Assembly (NCBI GenBank): GCA_034927345.1
Contig: JAYFQE010000006.1
Location: forward strand, 31,836-95,835
DNA: 64,000 bases
Source of the DNA: JAYFQE01 sp034927345
GTDB taxonomy: Bacteria; Bacillota; Clostridia; Saccharofermentanales; UBA5734
Direction: 5' to 3'
The notes beneath the pieces were generated by a model, which saw only the letters and a list, made by a program, of their open reading frames with translations, was not told where the DNA came from and did no database searches. Shown here piece by piece: positions 1-6,971 of the stretch; within the stretch, counting starts at the first letter, position 1, and each line of letters begins with the position of its first letter. A program made the position numbers and the translations under genes.

Positions 1-9
1 AGGAAACAG

Positions 10-38
10 ATGAAACCCTATTCGGTTGGTGATATAAT
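10..38 (+). promoter_or_regulatory. Putative spoVG promoter with extended -10
   Basis: TATAAT lies at 33-38 and is preceded by TG at 30-31, making the extended -10 TGATATAAT. A weak -35 (ATGAAA, 10-15) sits 17 bp upstream. Transcription would start near 45 and leave a leader of about 70 nt before the spoVG start at 117. The same extended -10 recurs before glpK and the cell-wall hydrolase. Confidence 0.55.
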
Positions 39-116
39 CATCTTGTGGAAAAACACGAAATTTGTATTCCTTTTCGGCCCATAAATTGTCAAATCGCAAA
101 GAGTGGAGGAGGCAAC

Positions 117-413
117 ATGGAAATTACCAGTATCACCATTCGGAAAATGGGAAACGAAGGAAAAATGAAGGCTATTGTTTCGGTGACTTTTGACCACGCG
201 TTTGTTGTTCATGACATCAAGGTTATCGAGGGTACCAACGGTTTTTTCATCGCCATGCCCAGCAGGAAAACTCAAGACGGCGAATTCAAAGATATCGTTC
301 ATCCGATAAACTCTGAATTCAGGGAAAAGCTATCAACAGAAGTATTAAAAAAATACCGCGAGGCTTTGGAAATCGCTGAATCGCAATTGAATCATCCGGA
401 ATCGGAGGAATAA
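117..413 (+). CDS. spoVG: Septation/sporulation regulator SpoVG
   Basis: The 98-residue product matches the SpoVG family over its whole length: it begins MEITSITIRK and contains the conserved core around FFIAMPSRKT and the segment DIVHPINSEFRE. Known members are small nucleic-acid-binding regulators, affecting asymmetric septation in Bacillus and virulence or cell-wall genes in other Firmicutes. The start at 117 is chosen because a GGAGGAGG ribosome site lies just upstream; the in-frame ATG at 45 would add 24 residues that the family lacks and would fall at the predicted transcription start. The acidic C-terminal tail is typical. The gene appears monocistronic and does not by itself prove spore formation. 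Confidence 0.95.
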   Translation: MEITSITIRKMGNEGKMKAIVSVTFDHAFVVHDIKVIEGTNGFFIAMPSRKTQDGEFKDIVHPINSEFREKLSTEVLKKYREALEIAESQLNHPESEE

Positions 414-472
414 CTTTCGGCAGAGGCCAGGAGGCCGGATATAAAATTGGACAATCATTCTTGTTAATCCTT

Positions 473-501
473 GAAGAGGGCGCCGGTACGGCGCCCTCTT
501 C
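473..501. promoter_or_regulatory. Perfect 12-bp inverted repeat overlapping the glpK -35 region
   Basis: The arms GAAGAGGGCGCC (473-484) and GGCGCCCTCTTC (490-501) pair perfectly around a 5-base spacer. The repeat follows spoVG, but no T-run follows it on either strand, so it does not look like an intrinsic terminator. It sits directly against the extended -10 at 503-511, where a repressor or activator would act. The bound regulator is unknown. Confidence 0.5.
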
Positions 502-502
502 G

Positions 503-511
503 TGATATAAT
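503..511 (+). promoter_or_regulatory. Putative glpK promoter (extended -10)
   Basis: TGATATAAT, with TG at 503-504 and TATAAT at 506-511, lies about 95 bp before the glpK start. No -35 is recognisable because that position is inside the inverted repeat at 473-501, which suggests activator dependence or a TG-dependent promoter under repression. Confidence 0.5.
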
Positions 512-604
512 CGAATGAAGAATAAGATATGGATCGTATCGAAGTCTTTGCCGGATCAGAAGAGACCGGCTATAGATGCAATGACATTGGCGGAGGTACC
601 CAAT

Positions 605-2122
605 ATGGCGGTTCAGTCCCGATATTTGCTGGCTCTGGATCAAGGAACAACAAGCTGCCGGGCTCTCCTGTTTGACCAGACAGGAGCTATAATCAGCAAG
701 ACCCAACGACCTTTTACCCAATATTACCCAAAGCCCGGCTGGGTGGAGCAAGACCCGGAAGAAATTTTGAGTGTTCAGATATCTGTGATGCAGGATACAG
801 TGGCTAAAGCTTCGATTGACAGCCGGGAAATTGCGGCCGTCGGTTTGACCAATCAACGCGAAACCCTGGTGGTTTGGGATCGCCATACCGGCCGCCCGGT
901 TTATCCGGCTATTGTCTGGCAGTGCCGCCGGACAGCCGCCATGTGCGGCCGGTTGAAGGCCGCCGGCCTGGAAACGGAAATCCGGGAACGAACCGGTTTG
1001 GTCATCGACGCCTATTTTACGGCAACAAAACTCATGTGGCTGCTTAGCGAGGTGCCCGGCTTGCGGGCCCGGGCAGAACGCGGCGAATTATTGGCGGGAA
1101 CAATCGATTCCTGGTTGATTTGGCATCTGTCCGGCCGGCAGAAGCATGTTACCGATGTCAGCAATGCTTCGCGAACCTTGTTGATGAACCTTGGCACCGG
1201 CGATTGGGATGAAGTTTTGCTGCGTGAATTTAACATCCCAAGATGCCTTTTACCGGAGATTGTGCCGTCATCCGGCTTCATTGCCGCTCTTGATCCGGTT
1301 ATCCTGCCGGGCGGTCTGCCGATTGCCGGCCTGGCCGGAGATCAGCAGGCAGCTCTTTTCGGTCAGGCCTGCTATCAGCCGGGTATGACGAAAAACACAT
1401 ATGGCACCGGTTGTTTTCTGTTGATGTATACCGGCCGTCAGCCGGTCCGTTCGCAAAACGGTTTACTGACAACGGTGGCCTGGGATTTGGGCCATGGCCT
1501 GGAATATGCGCTGGAAGGCAGCGTTTTCAATGCCGGTTCGGCAATCCAATGGCTGCGCGATGGCCTCGGTATGATTTCCCGTTCTGCGGAATGTGATGCT
1601 TTGGCTGCAACGGTAGAAAATAACGGCGGCGTTTATTTCGTGCCGGCTTTTACCGGATTGGGCGCTCCTTACTGGGATATGCAAGCCCGCGGCATGCTGG
1701 TCGGTCTGACGCGAGGCAGCGGCAAGGAGCAAATTGCCCGTGCTGTTTTAGAATCGATTGCCCATCAAAGCCTGGATGTTCTATCCTGCATGCAGGACGA
1801 CGCCGGCTGCCGTATCCCGGTCTTGCGGGCTGACGGCGGCGCGAGTGTCAGCGATTTTTTGATGCAGTTCCAGGCCGATATCAGCGGCTTGCAGGTTGAA
1901 CGGCCGGTCGTTACCGAAACAACGGCATTTGGCGCCGCTTGTCTGGCCGGCCTGGCTGTCGGCGTCTGGCCGGATTGTTCGGAAATGACTGCCATACGGC
2001 AGGTTAACCGCGTGTTTTATCCCCAGATGTCTGAACCGGATCGTCTGGCCAACCGGCAAGCCTGGCACCATGCCGTACAGACAGCCATGGCCTATGGCCG
2101 GACGGAGCAAACGCCATGCTGA
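605..2122 (+). CDS. glpK: Glycerol kinase
   Basis: This 505-residue FGGY-family kinase phosphorylates glycerol to glycerol 3-phosphate in the cytoplasm. It has the N-terminal phosphate-binding segment DQGTTSCRALLFD, the central GLAGDQQAALFGQ and GTGCFLL segments, and GGVYFVPAFTGLGAPYWD, all diagnostic of GlpK. The ATG at 605 follows a GGCGGAGG site; upstream in-frame codons are not conserved. Many Firmicutes GlpK proteins carry a His in a loop just before the IAG-AGDQQ segment that the PTS phosphorylates. Here that stretch reads PVILPGGLPIAG and has no His, so this control is probably absent. No glpF or glpD is adjacent. Confidence 0.95.
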   Translation: MAVQSRYLLALDQGTTSCRALLFDQTGAIISKTQRPFTQYYPKPGWVEQDPEEILSVQISVMQDTVAKASIDSREIAAVGLTNQRETLVVWDRHTGRPVYPAIVWQCRRTAAMCGRLKAAGLETEIRERTGLVIDAYFTATKLMWLLSEVPGLRARAERGELLAGTIDSWLIWHLSGRQKHVTDVSNASRTLLMNLGTGDWDEVLLREFNIPRCLLPEIVPSSGFIAALDPVILPGGLPIAGLAGDQQAALFGQACYQPGMTKNTYGTGCFLLMYTGRQPVRSQNGLLTTVAWDLGHGLEYALEGSVFNAGSAIQWLRDGLGMISRSAECDALAATVENNGGVYFVPAFTGLGAPYWDMQARGMLVGLTRGSGKEQIARAVLESIAHQSLDVLSCMQDDAGCRIPVLRADGGASVSDFLMQFQADISGLQVERPVVTETTAFGAACLAGLAVGVWPDCSEMTAIRQVNRVFYPQMSEPDRLANRQAWHHAVQTAMAYGRTEQTPC

Positions 2123-3684
2123 TGATTCATCGCCGGAACAGCCAGGTTCGCTTGTTACTGGCTGCAGCCGCGCTTGTTCTGGCTTTAATGCTGCTGATCC
2201 CGGATTTTTTGATAACAAACGCCAACCAGGGTCTGGTCCAGGCCGGCAGTCCGTCTGCATCGGCTGCCAGACCGGCCAACGCCGTTTTAATTATCCATGA
2301 AGATACATCTTCGTCGTCGGCATACCGCCTGATGCAACAAATCCTCTCTTCAGCCGGATATACCAGCCAAACGCTGGCCTGGCAGGAAGAAAACGGCACG
2401 CCGGAGTTTTCCGCCGCCCTGTCCGGCCTGGCCGCTGCGGCCGGCTGCCGTTCGGAGCAAGTGTGGGTCCTGGCAATCGGCGGCGCGGCTGCGCCGTCGT
2501 TCAAGCAGACCTGCCAAACCGCTGCAGCCGGCCTTATTCTTGTAACCCCCAGGGATTTGGGTTCCTTAACGGCCGCGGAACTGGATCTCTGGCCGGCCGA
2601 CCGGCCTATCGACATTTTAGGTACCCACTTGAATACGGCGGCTGCGGATTGGCCGGAGCCTTTTTTTGAACGGCTGACCGGTGAAGACGCGACCTTGTTT
2701 GCCGGCTATCAACCGGCCGGACCTTTATCCGGCGTCACCCGCCTGTCCGCCGACGGCCTGGCCGCTCTCACCGTTTATCCGGTTTTATATTCCGGCCTGG
2801 CCGCGCTGTCGCCGAGGGTTATTACCGATATCACGCTGGAATTGGCTGACTGGCAACAGGTCGGTTCTGAACTGAATGCCGGCCAAGCGAATCCGGTTTT
2901 GCTGGCCCGGACGGCCAATGGACAGGCGTCGGTCTGGCTGGTCCGCGGATTGTTGAGCTTGCTGCTGCTTATTCTATCGCCCTTGCTGGCGAATGGATTC
3001 ATTGCGGCGCCTCATCTGCCGGCTCCGGCAGAATACCGGCCCTGGCTGAGCGATCTGCTGCTCTGGCTGTTGGCTTTTCTTGCCGCAGGCGGCCTGGGTG
3101 TTGCTGCAGCCTGGTTAATCCATTGGTCGCACGGCTGGCCGGTTTTGGCCGCGGCGCTTCTGCCCGGCTGCCGCGGTTGGCTGGCATTGGCCGGCCGCCG
3201 GATCATGTGGGAGTCTGCAGATTCCGGCGTCAATTCCTATCACCGCAGGCCGTTCCGTTTGGCCGGATTCCTTGTGCCGCTAGCCTGGATAGCGCTCGCT
3301 TGTCTGATCGCTGCCCATTTTCTGGGGACTGTTCTGAGCCCGATCCTGCCTTGGTATATCTGGCTGTTATTCATGATCTTCAACGGGTCGGCCGGCCTGG
3401 CCGCTCCGGTTGGCCCGGCCGGCCATGAACCGGCCTCAGCTTCAGGACGGCTGGATTGGAGCATACGCTACCTGCCCTGCATACTGCTGCCGATCCTGTT
3501 TTTCGTGCTTCAAGGCTGGAGTGGCGCCTGCGCAGGCATTTTGACCGGCTTGATCTTCTGCTGGACGGTTAACGCCGGCAAGGCGGCCGCATCTTTGAGC
3601 CGCATGCCGGTCTGGTCCGGTCTGATTCAGTCGGTTCTGTATGTATTGTTGATTGAAGGGCCGCTGATCCTGCTTTTCTCTTAA
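2116..3684 (+). CDS. Unrecognised multi-pass membrane protein
   Basis: I do not recognise this 522-residue protein. An N-terminal hydrophobic helix (about residues 12-30) is followed by about 240 residues that would lie outside the membrane. They alternate strand-like and helical segments, and VWVLAIGGAAAPS faintly recalls the elbow of an alpha/beta hydrolase without the Ser. The C-terminal half (from about 275) has roughly seven hydrophobic segments, so it is a membrane domain. The start codon overlaps the 3' end of glpK by 7 bases, which implies translational coupling, but nothing links it to glycerol. It ends 65 bp before the rplU promoter. It could be a lineage-specific envelope protein; no function is proposed. 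Confidence 0.75.
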   Translation: MLMIHRRNSQVRLLLAAAALVLALMLLIPDFLITNANQGLVQAGSPSASAARPANAVLIIHEDTSSSSAYRLMQQILSSAGYTSQTLAWQEENGTPEFSAALSGLAAAAGCRSEQVWVLAIGGAAAPSFKQTCQTAAAGLILVTPRDLGSLTAAELDLWPADRPIDILGTHLNTAAADWPEPFFERLTGEDATLFAGYQPAGPLSGVTRLSADGLAALTVYPVLYSGLAALSPRVITDITLELADWQQVGSELNAGQANPVLLARTANGQASVWLVRGLLSLLLLILSPLLANGFIAAPHLPAPAEYRPWLSDLLLWLLAFLAAGGLGVAAAWLIHWSHGWPVLAAALLPGCRGWLALAGRRIMWESADSGVNSYHRRPFRLAGFLVPLAWIALACLIAAHFLGTVLSPILPWYIWLLFMIFNGSAGLAAPVGPAGHEPASASGRLDWSIRYLPCILLPILFFVLQGWSGACAGILTGLIFCWTVNAGKAAASLSRMPVWSGLIQSVLYVLLIEGPLILLFS

Positions 3685-3748
3685 TAAATGGAAGTTACTT
3701 TTTCATTCAAGGTGATCCCGCTTGCCATGCCTTTTCACCGAGAAGCAA

Positions 3749-3777
3749 TTGACAAGAACCGCCGACGATGATAAGAT
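3749..3777 (+). promoter_or_regulatory. Promoter of the rplU-prp-rpmA operon
   Basis: A perfect -35 TTGACA (3749-3754) and a -10 TAAGAT (3772-3777) are separated by 17 bp. Transcription would start near 3784, giving a leader of about 85 nt before rplU. Confidence 0.7.
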
Positions 3778-3783
3778 TACCCG

Positions 3784-3868
3784 GTGGCCGCATAGTCCGG
3801 GCTATTAAATGTTGCGCTTCTTGCACATGCCTGAGACCGGCGAGACTGATTACAGGAGGAAACACACC
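3784..3868 (+). ncRNA. Putative L21 autoregulatory leader
   Basis: The transcribed region upstream of rplU is about 85 nt with short self-complementary blocks and ends in an AGGAGGA ribosome site (3855-3861). Firmicutes rplU operons commonly carry an L21 leader RNA at this place that mediates feedback control. The assignment rests on position and length; I did not match the consensus structure base by base. Confidence 0.4.
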
Positions 3869-4180
3869 ATGTATGCTGTTATAGCAACCGGAGGCAAGCA
3901 ATATCGGGTTTCTGTCGGCGATGAGCTTTTCATTGAGAAGATCGAAGGCGATGCCGGCGCTGCCGTCCAGTTTGACAAAGTCCTGGCCTATTCCGGAGAT
4001 GAAGGCCTGAAGACCGGCGCTCCTTATCTGCCCGGCGCCATGGTTGACGGCGAAGTCGTCAAACAAGGCAAACAAAAGAAAGTCATCATCTTCAAGTACA
4101 ACGCCAAGAAAGGCTACCGTAACAAAAATGGACATCGGCAGCCCTATACCCGTGTTCGGATTACCAAGATCAATATCTGA
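3869..4180 (+). CDS. rplU: 50S ribosomal protein L21
   Basis: The 103-residue product starts MYAVIATGGKQYRV and ends with the basic GYRNKNGHRQPYT segment, the full-length pattern of bacterial L21, which binds 23S rRNA domain V. The ATG at 3869 follows AGGAGGA by 7 bases; an upstream in-frame ATG at 3809 adds 20 unrelated residues inside the leader. The order rplU-prp-rpmA is the standard Firmicutes arrangement. Confidence 0.97.
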   Translation: MYAVIATGGKQYRVSVGDELFIEKIEGDAGAAVQFDKVLAYSGDEGLKTGAPYLPGAMVDGEVVKQGKQKKVIIFKYNAKKGYRNKNGHRQPYTRVRITKINI

Positions 4181-4231
4181 GCGCGATAGACAATCTGCGG
4201 GTCATGAGAACCTGCGGGAATGGACATTGAC

Positions 4232-4591
4232 ATGATCACGATTACTTTGCAGCGGAAGCCGGACGGTTTCCTCAGCCGATTTACGGCGTCCGGGCATTCC
4301 GGGTACGCCGATGCGGGCTCCGATATCATCTGCGCGGCCGTCAGTGCGATTGCTGCGACGACGATTGGCAGCCTCCAGGAATTGGCGGGGATAGATCCCG
4401 AACGGCAAATGATATCCGGTCTGATCGATTTTCAGCTGCCGGATCCTGACACGCTGACCGACCGTCAGAGGCAGATTGCTTCCGTTTTGTTGGAAGCTCT
4501 GGTGATTGGCTGCCGGCAGATTCAGCAGAGTTATCGCGGTCCTTATGTCCGATTTAGAAAAACATCCAGTAAGGGAGGTGCGAAAGCATGA
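4232..4591 (+). CDS. prp: Ribosomal-processing cysteine protease Prp
   Basis: This 119-residue protein matches the Prp (YsxB) family, which removes the N-terminal extension of ribosomal protein L27 in Firmicutes. With the start at 4232 the catalytic pair falls at His22 (GHSGYADAG) and Cys34 (DIICAAVSAI), the same numbers as the characterised Staphylococcus aureus enzyme. That supports this start over the ATG at 4220, which directly abuts its only possible ribosome site. The stop overlaps the rpmA start by 4 bases (ATGA), so protease and substrate are translationally coupled. The adjacent L27 indeed carries a cleavable extension. Confidence 0.93.
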   Translation: MITITLQRKPDGFLSRFTASGHSGYADAGSDIICAAVSAIAATTIGSLQELAGIDPERQMISGLIDFQLPDPDTLTDRQRQIASVLLEALVIGCRQIQQSYRGPYVRFRKTSSKGGAKA

Positions 4592-4869
4592 TTTTAGTCA
4601 ATCTACAGCTTTTGGCGCATAAGAAGGGCGTCGGCAGTACCCGTAACGGCCGTGAGTCCGCGTCTAAGCGGTTGGGCGCGAAACGGGGCGACGGCCAGGC
4701 CGTTGTCGCCGGTAATATTCTGGTCCGCCAACGCGGCACCAAGATCCATCCTGGCTTGAATGTAGGCATCGGATCTGATGATACCCTTTATGCCCAGATT
4801 GAAGGCCAGGTCAAATACGAGCGTTTAGGCAAAGACAAGAAACAGGTCAGCGTTTATCCGGCTCAATAA
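4588..4869 (+). CDS. rpmA: 50S ribosomal protein L27 with Prp-cleaved extension
   Basis: The 93-residue product has an N-terminal MILVNLQLLA before the mature-type HKKGVGSTRNGRESASKRLG. The extension matches the Firmicutes pattern (LNLQFFA in S. aureus) cut by Prp, so cleavage is expected between Leu9 and Ala10. The mature tail reaches toward the peptidyl-transferase centre and must be exposed for function. Its ribosome site AGGGAGGTG lies inside the end of prp. The following terminator closes the operon before obg. Confidence 0.97.
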   Translation: MILVNLQLLAHKKGVGSTRNGRESASKRLGAKRGDGQAVVAGNILVRQRGTKIHPGLNVGIGSDDTLYAQIEGQVKYERLGKDKKQVSVYPAQ

Positions 4870-4942
4870 AAACAGACATTTACGGACGAACAAATCGGAA
4901 TGGAGCGCTGAAGATTCATTTCGGTTGTCCGGACAACAAGGT

Positions 4943-4972
4943 CCAGCCGATTGTTTACGGCTGGGCTTTTTT
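4943..4972 (+). terminator. Intrinsic terminator after rpmA
   Basis: CCAGCCG (4943-4949) pairs with CGGCTGG (4958-4964) and is followed by GC and six T residues (4967-4972). A 12-bp perfect palindrome TTGTCCGGACAA lies just upstream at 4925-4936. The terminator is only 17 bp before obg, so it may attenuate rather than fully stop obg transcription. Confidence 0.75.
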
Positions 4973-4989
4973 GCTCTCAGGAGGAAGAT

Positions 4990-6258
4990 ATGTTTATCGA
5001 TAGCGCACGGATCCAGGTTAAAGCGGGAGACGGCGGCGACGGCCAGGTTTCTTTTCATACGGCAAAATATGTGCCGAACGGCGGACCTGACGGCGGCGAC
5101 GGCGGCCGCGGCGGCAGCGTCATCTTTATTGCCACCGCCGGCATGAGCACGCTGCAGGACTTCCGATATCATCGGATCTATGCTGCCGATTCTGGTGAGA
5201 AAGGCGGCCGGCGCAAGCAATATGGCCGGAGCGGAGCAGACCTGCGTGTGAAAGTTCCGGTCGGCACGCTGGTTAAAGATGCAGAATCCGGCAAGATCAT
5301 TGCCGATCTGACCGCCGACGGCCAGGAAGTCGTCATCGCCCGCGGCGGTCATGGCGGTAAAGGCAACGTCCACTTTGTCAACAGTGTCCGCCAGGCGCCT
5401 AAATTTGCCCGAGCCGGCGCTCCTGGCGAGCAATTCGACCTTTTGATCGAACTGAAACTGCTGGCCGATGTGGGTTTGATCGGCATGCCCAATGCCGGTA
5501 AATCAACCTTGCTGTCTGTGGTCTCGTCGGCGCGTCCGAAGATTGCCGATTATCCCTTCACCACGATCGAACCGAATCTGGGCGTTGTCGCCGTAGGGGA
5601 TGCCAGCTTTGTCATGGCCGATATTCCCGGATTGATTGAGGGTGCTCATATCGGCCTGGGCCTGGGTTTATCGTTTCTGAAACATGTTGAGCGAACCCGG
5701 CTTCTGCTGCATATTCTCGACCTGACGACCCAGGAAGGGCGGGATCCGATCGCCGATTTCGACATGATCAACCATGAATTAGCATCGTATGATGAACGGT
5801 TAGCCAGCCGGCCTCAGATTGTCGCCTTGAATAAAACCGATATGGCCGATGACGAAACGATCGGCCGGGTCGGCAGTATTTTACGGGATCGAGGTTATGC
5901 CGTCTATCCGATTTGCGCGCCGATCGGCGAAGGGATCAAGGAACTGATCCAAGCGGTCGCCGCAATGCTGCAAACCCTTCCGGTTACTGAACTGGCCGGA
6001 GATGACGGCGGAACCGTTCTCTATCAATATGAGCCGGAAACGTTATTTACCGTAGAGAAAATAGACGGCGTTTACCGGGTAAAGGGCGCCTGGATTGAAA
6101 ATCTGGTGCAATCGACTAACTTTGATGATCATGAATCGCTGCAGTATTTTCAGCGCCTGATCCGGAAAAAAGGCGTCATTGAAGCTCTGGAGAAATCCGG
6201 TGTCCGCGAAGGCGACCTGGTGGCTCTGGACGATCTTGAGTTTGAGTATATTCCCTGA
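4990..6258 (+). CDS. obg: GTPase Obg/CgtA
   Basis: This 422-residue essential GTPase acts in 50S ribosome assembly and stress signalling. It has the glycine-rich Obg fold (1-158, with GGDGGRGGSV), the G domain with P-loop GMPNAGKS (165-172), DIPGLIEGAH (G3, 211-220) and NKTD (G4, 281-284), and the C-terminal OCT domain of Firmicutes-type Obg. The ATG at 4990 follows AGGAGGAAG; an upstream in-frame ATG at 4951 is inside the terminator. yhbY starts 15 bp downstream, also a common neighbour in ribosome-assembly clusters. Confidence 0.96.
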   Translation: MFIDSARIQVKAGDGGDGQVSFHTAKYVPNGGPDGGDGGRGGSVIFIATAGMSTLQDFRYHRIYAADSGEKGGRRKQYGRSGADLRVKVPVGTLVKDAESGKIIADLTADGQEVVIARGGHGGKGNVHFVNSVRQAPKFARAGAPGEQFDLLIELKLLADVGLIGMPNAGKSTLLSVVSSARPKIADYPFTTIEPNLGVVAVGDASFVMADIPGLIEGAHIGLGLGLSFLKHVERTRLLLHILDLTTQEGRDPIADFDMINHELASYDERLASRPQIVALNKTDMADDETIGRVGSILRDRGYAVYPICAPIGEGIKELIQAVAAMLQTLPVTELAGDDGGTVLYQYEPETLFTVEKIDGVYRVKGAWIENLVQSTNFDDHESLQYFQRLIRKKGVIEALEKSGVREGDLVALDDLEFEYIP

Positions 6259-6273
6259 TTAATGGAGGATCCT

Positions 6274-6588
6274 ATGTTGAAGAGCAGACAACGCGCCTGG
6301 CTGCGAGCTCAGGCTAATTCTCTTGACGCCCGGTTTCAGATCGGCAAGGGCGAAGTAACCGCCACTTTATGCCAGAGTCTGGATGAAATGTTGACGACAC
6401 ACGAGCTTTTGAAAGTCAAGGTTCTGAAAAGCGCGGGCGATCAGGTGGCCGAACTGGCTGTTCAGGTTGCCGAAGCCGTGCAGGCGGAACTGGTACAGCA
6501 AATTGGCCGCTGCTTTGTGCTTTACCGCTTTTCCGATAAACTGGCCAAGCAGGGCAAGTCTTTGCAGCTTCCGGTTTTCCGGGATTAG
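6274..6588 (+). CDS. yhbY: YhbY-type RNA-binding protein (CRM domain)
   Basis: The 104-residue protein is a single CRM domain: LKSRQRAWLRAQANSL at the N-terminus, the FQIGKGEVT loop corresponding to the GxxG RNA-binding loop, and a C-terminal IGRCFVLYRFS strand. Family members associate with pre-50S particles. The ATG at 6274 follows TGGAGGATCCT, and an ATG at 6262 sits before that site. Its placement after obg fits a joint role in large-subunit maturation. Confidence 0.9.
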   Translation: MLKSRQRAWLRAQANSLDARFQIGKGEVTATLCQSLDEMLTTHELLKVKVLKSAGDQVAELAVQVAEAVQAELVQQIGRCFVLYRFSDKLAKQGKSLQLPVFRD

Positions 6589-6677
6589 GGTCCGCGCATA
6601 ATCCAGCCTGGCGGCATGTCCGTTCCAGGTTGTGTGCATTTGTAACATTTGCGGTGGCTATTCGCGATTTGCCGCGT

Positions 6678-6683
6678 TATAAT
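6678..6683 (+). promoter_or_regulatory. Candidate rubredoxin promoter -10
   Basis: TATAAT at 6678-6683 is followed by CG, like other -10 elements in this window. The 17-bp spaced -35 (TGGCTA) is weak. It lies 51 bp before the rubredoxin start. Confidence 0.4.
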
Positions 6684-6734
6684 CGAAAACAGATACGGCA
6701 GTATCGATTTTATGATGAAAGCGAGGCCAACGTA

Positions 6735-6893
6735 ATGAAAAAGTATGTATGCAACCTTTGTGGCTATGTTTATGACCCTGCTGACGGCGATCCCGATTCG
6801 GGCATAGCGCCGGGAACCGCCTTCGAAGACCTGCCGGAAGACTGGGTTTGTCCACTTTGCGGCGCCAGCAAGGATGATTTCAGCGCCGAGTAA
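6735..6893 (+). CDS. Rubredoxin
   Basis: This 52-residue one-iron electron carrier has both CxxC knuckles: Cys6-x2-Cys9 in YVCNLCGYVYDP and Cys39-x2-Cys42 in WVCPLCGASKDDF. The start at 6735 gives the normal length. Rubredoxin is the usual electron donor to flavodiiron proteins, and a flavodiiron gene follows 78 bp downstream, so the pair probably forms an oxygen- or NO-detoxifying system. Confidence 0.97.
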   Translation: MKKYVCNLCGYVYDPADGDPDSGIAPGTAFEDLPEDWVCPLCGASKDDFSAE

Positions 6894-6919
6894 CTGACAG
6901 AAAAAGAATGAACAAGATG

Positions 6920-6947
6920 CCTGTCCGGCCGTTTTCGACCGGACAGG
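6920..6947 (+). terminator. Hairpin between rubredoxin and flavodiiron genes
   Basis: CCTGTCCGG (6920-6928) pairs with CCGGACAGG (6939-6947) around a 10-base loop. Only three T residues follow at 6951-6953, just before the AAGGAG ribosome site of the next gene. It may be a weak terminator or attenuator that lowers flavodiiron expression relative to rubredoxin. Confidence 0.45.
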
Positions 6948-6971
6948 CTGCTTTAAGGAGTGATTCCGGTC

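Noticed and set aside
473..501. Inverted repeat read as the spoVG terminator
   Set aside because: The stem is strong but no T-run follows on either strand; its place against the glpK -10 favours an operator.
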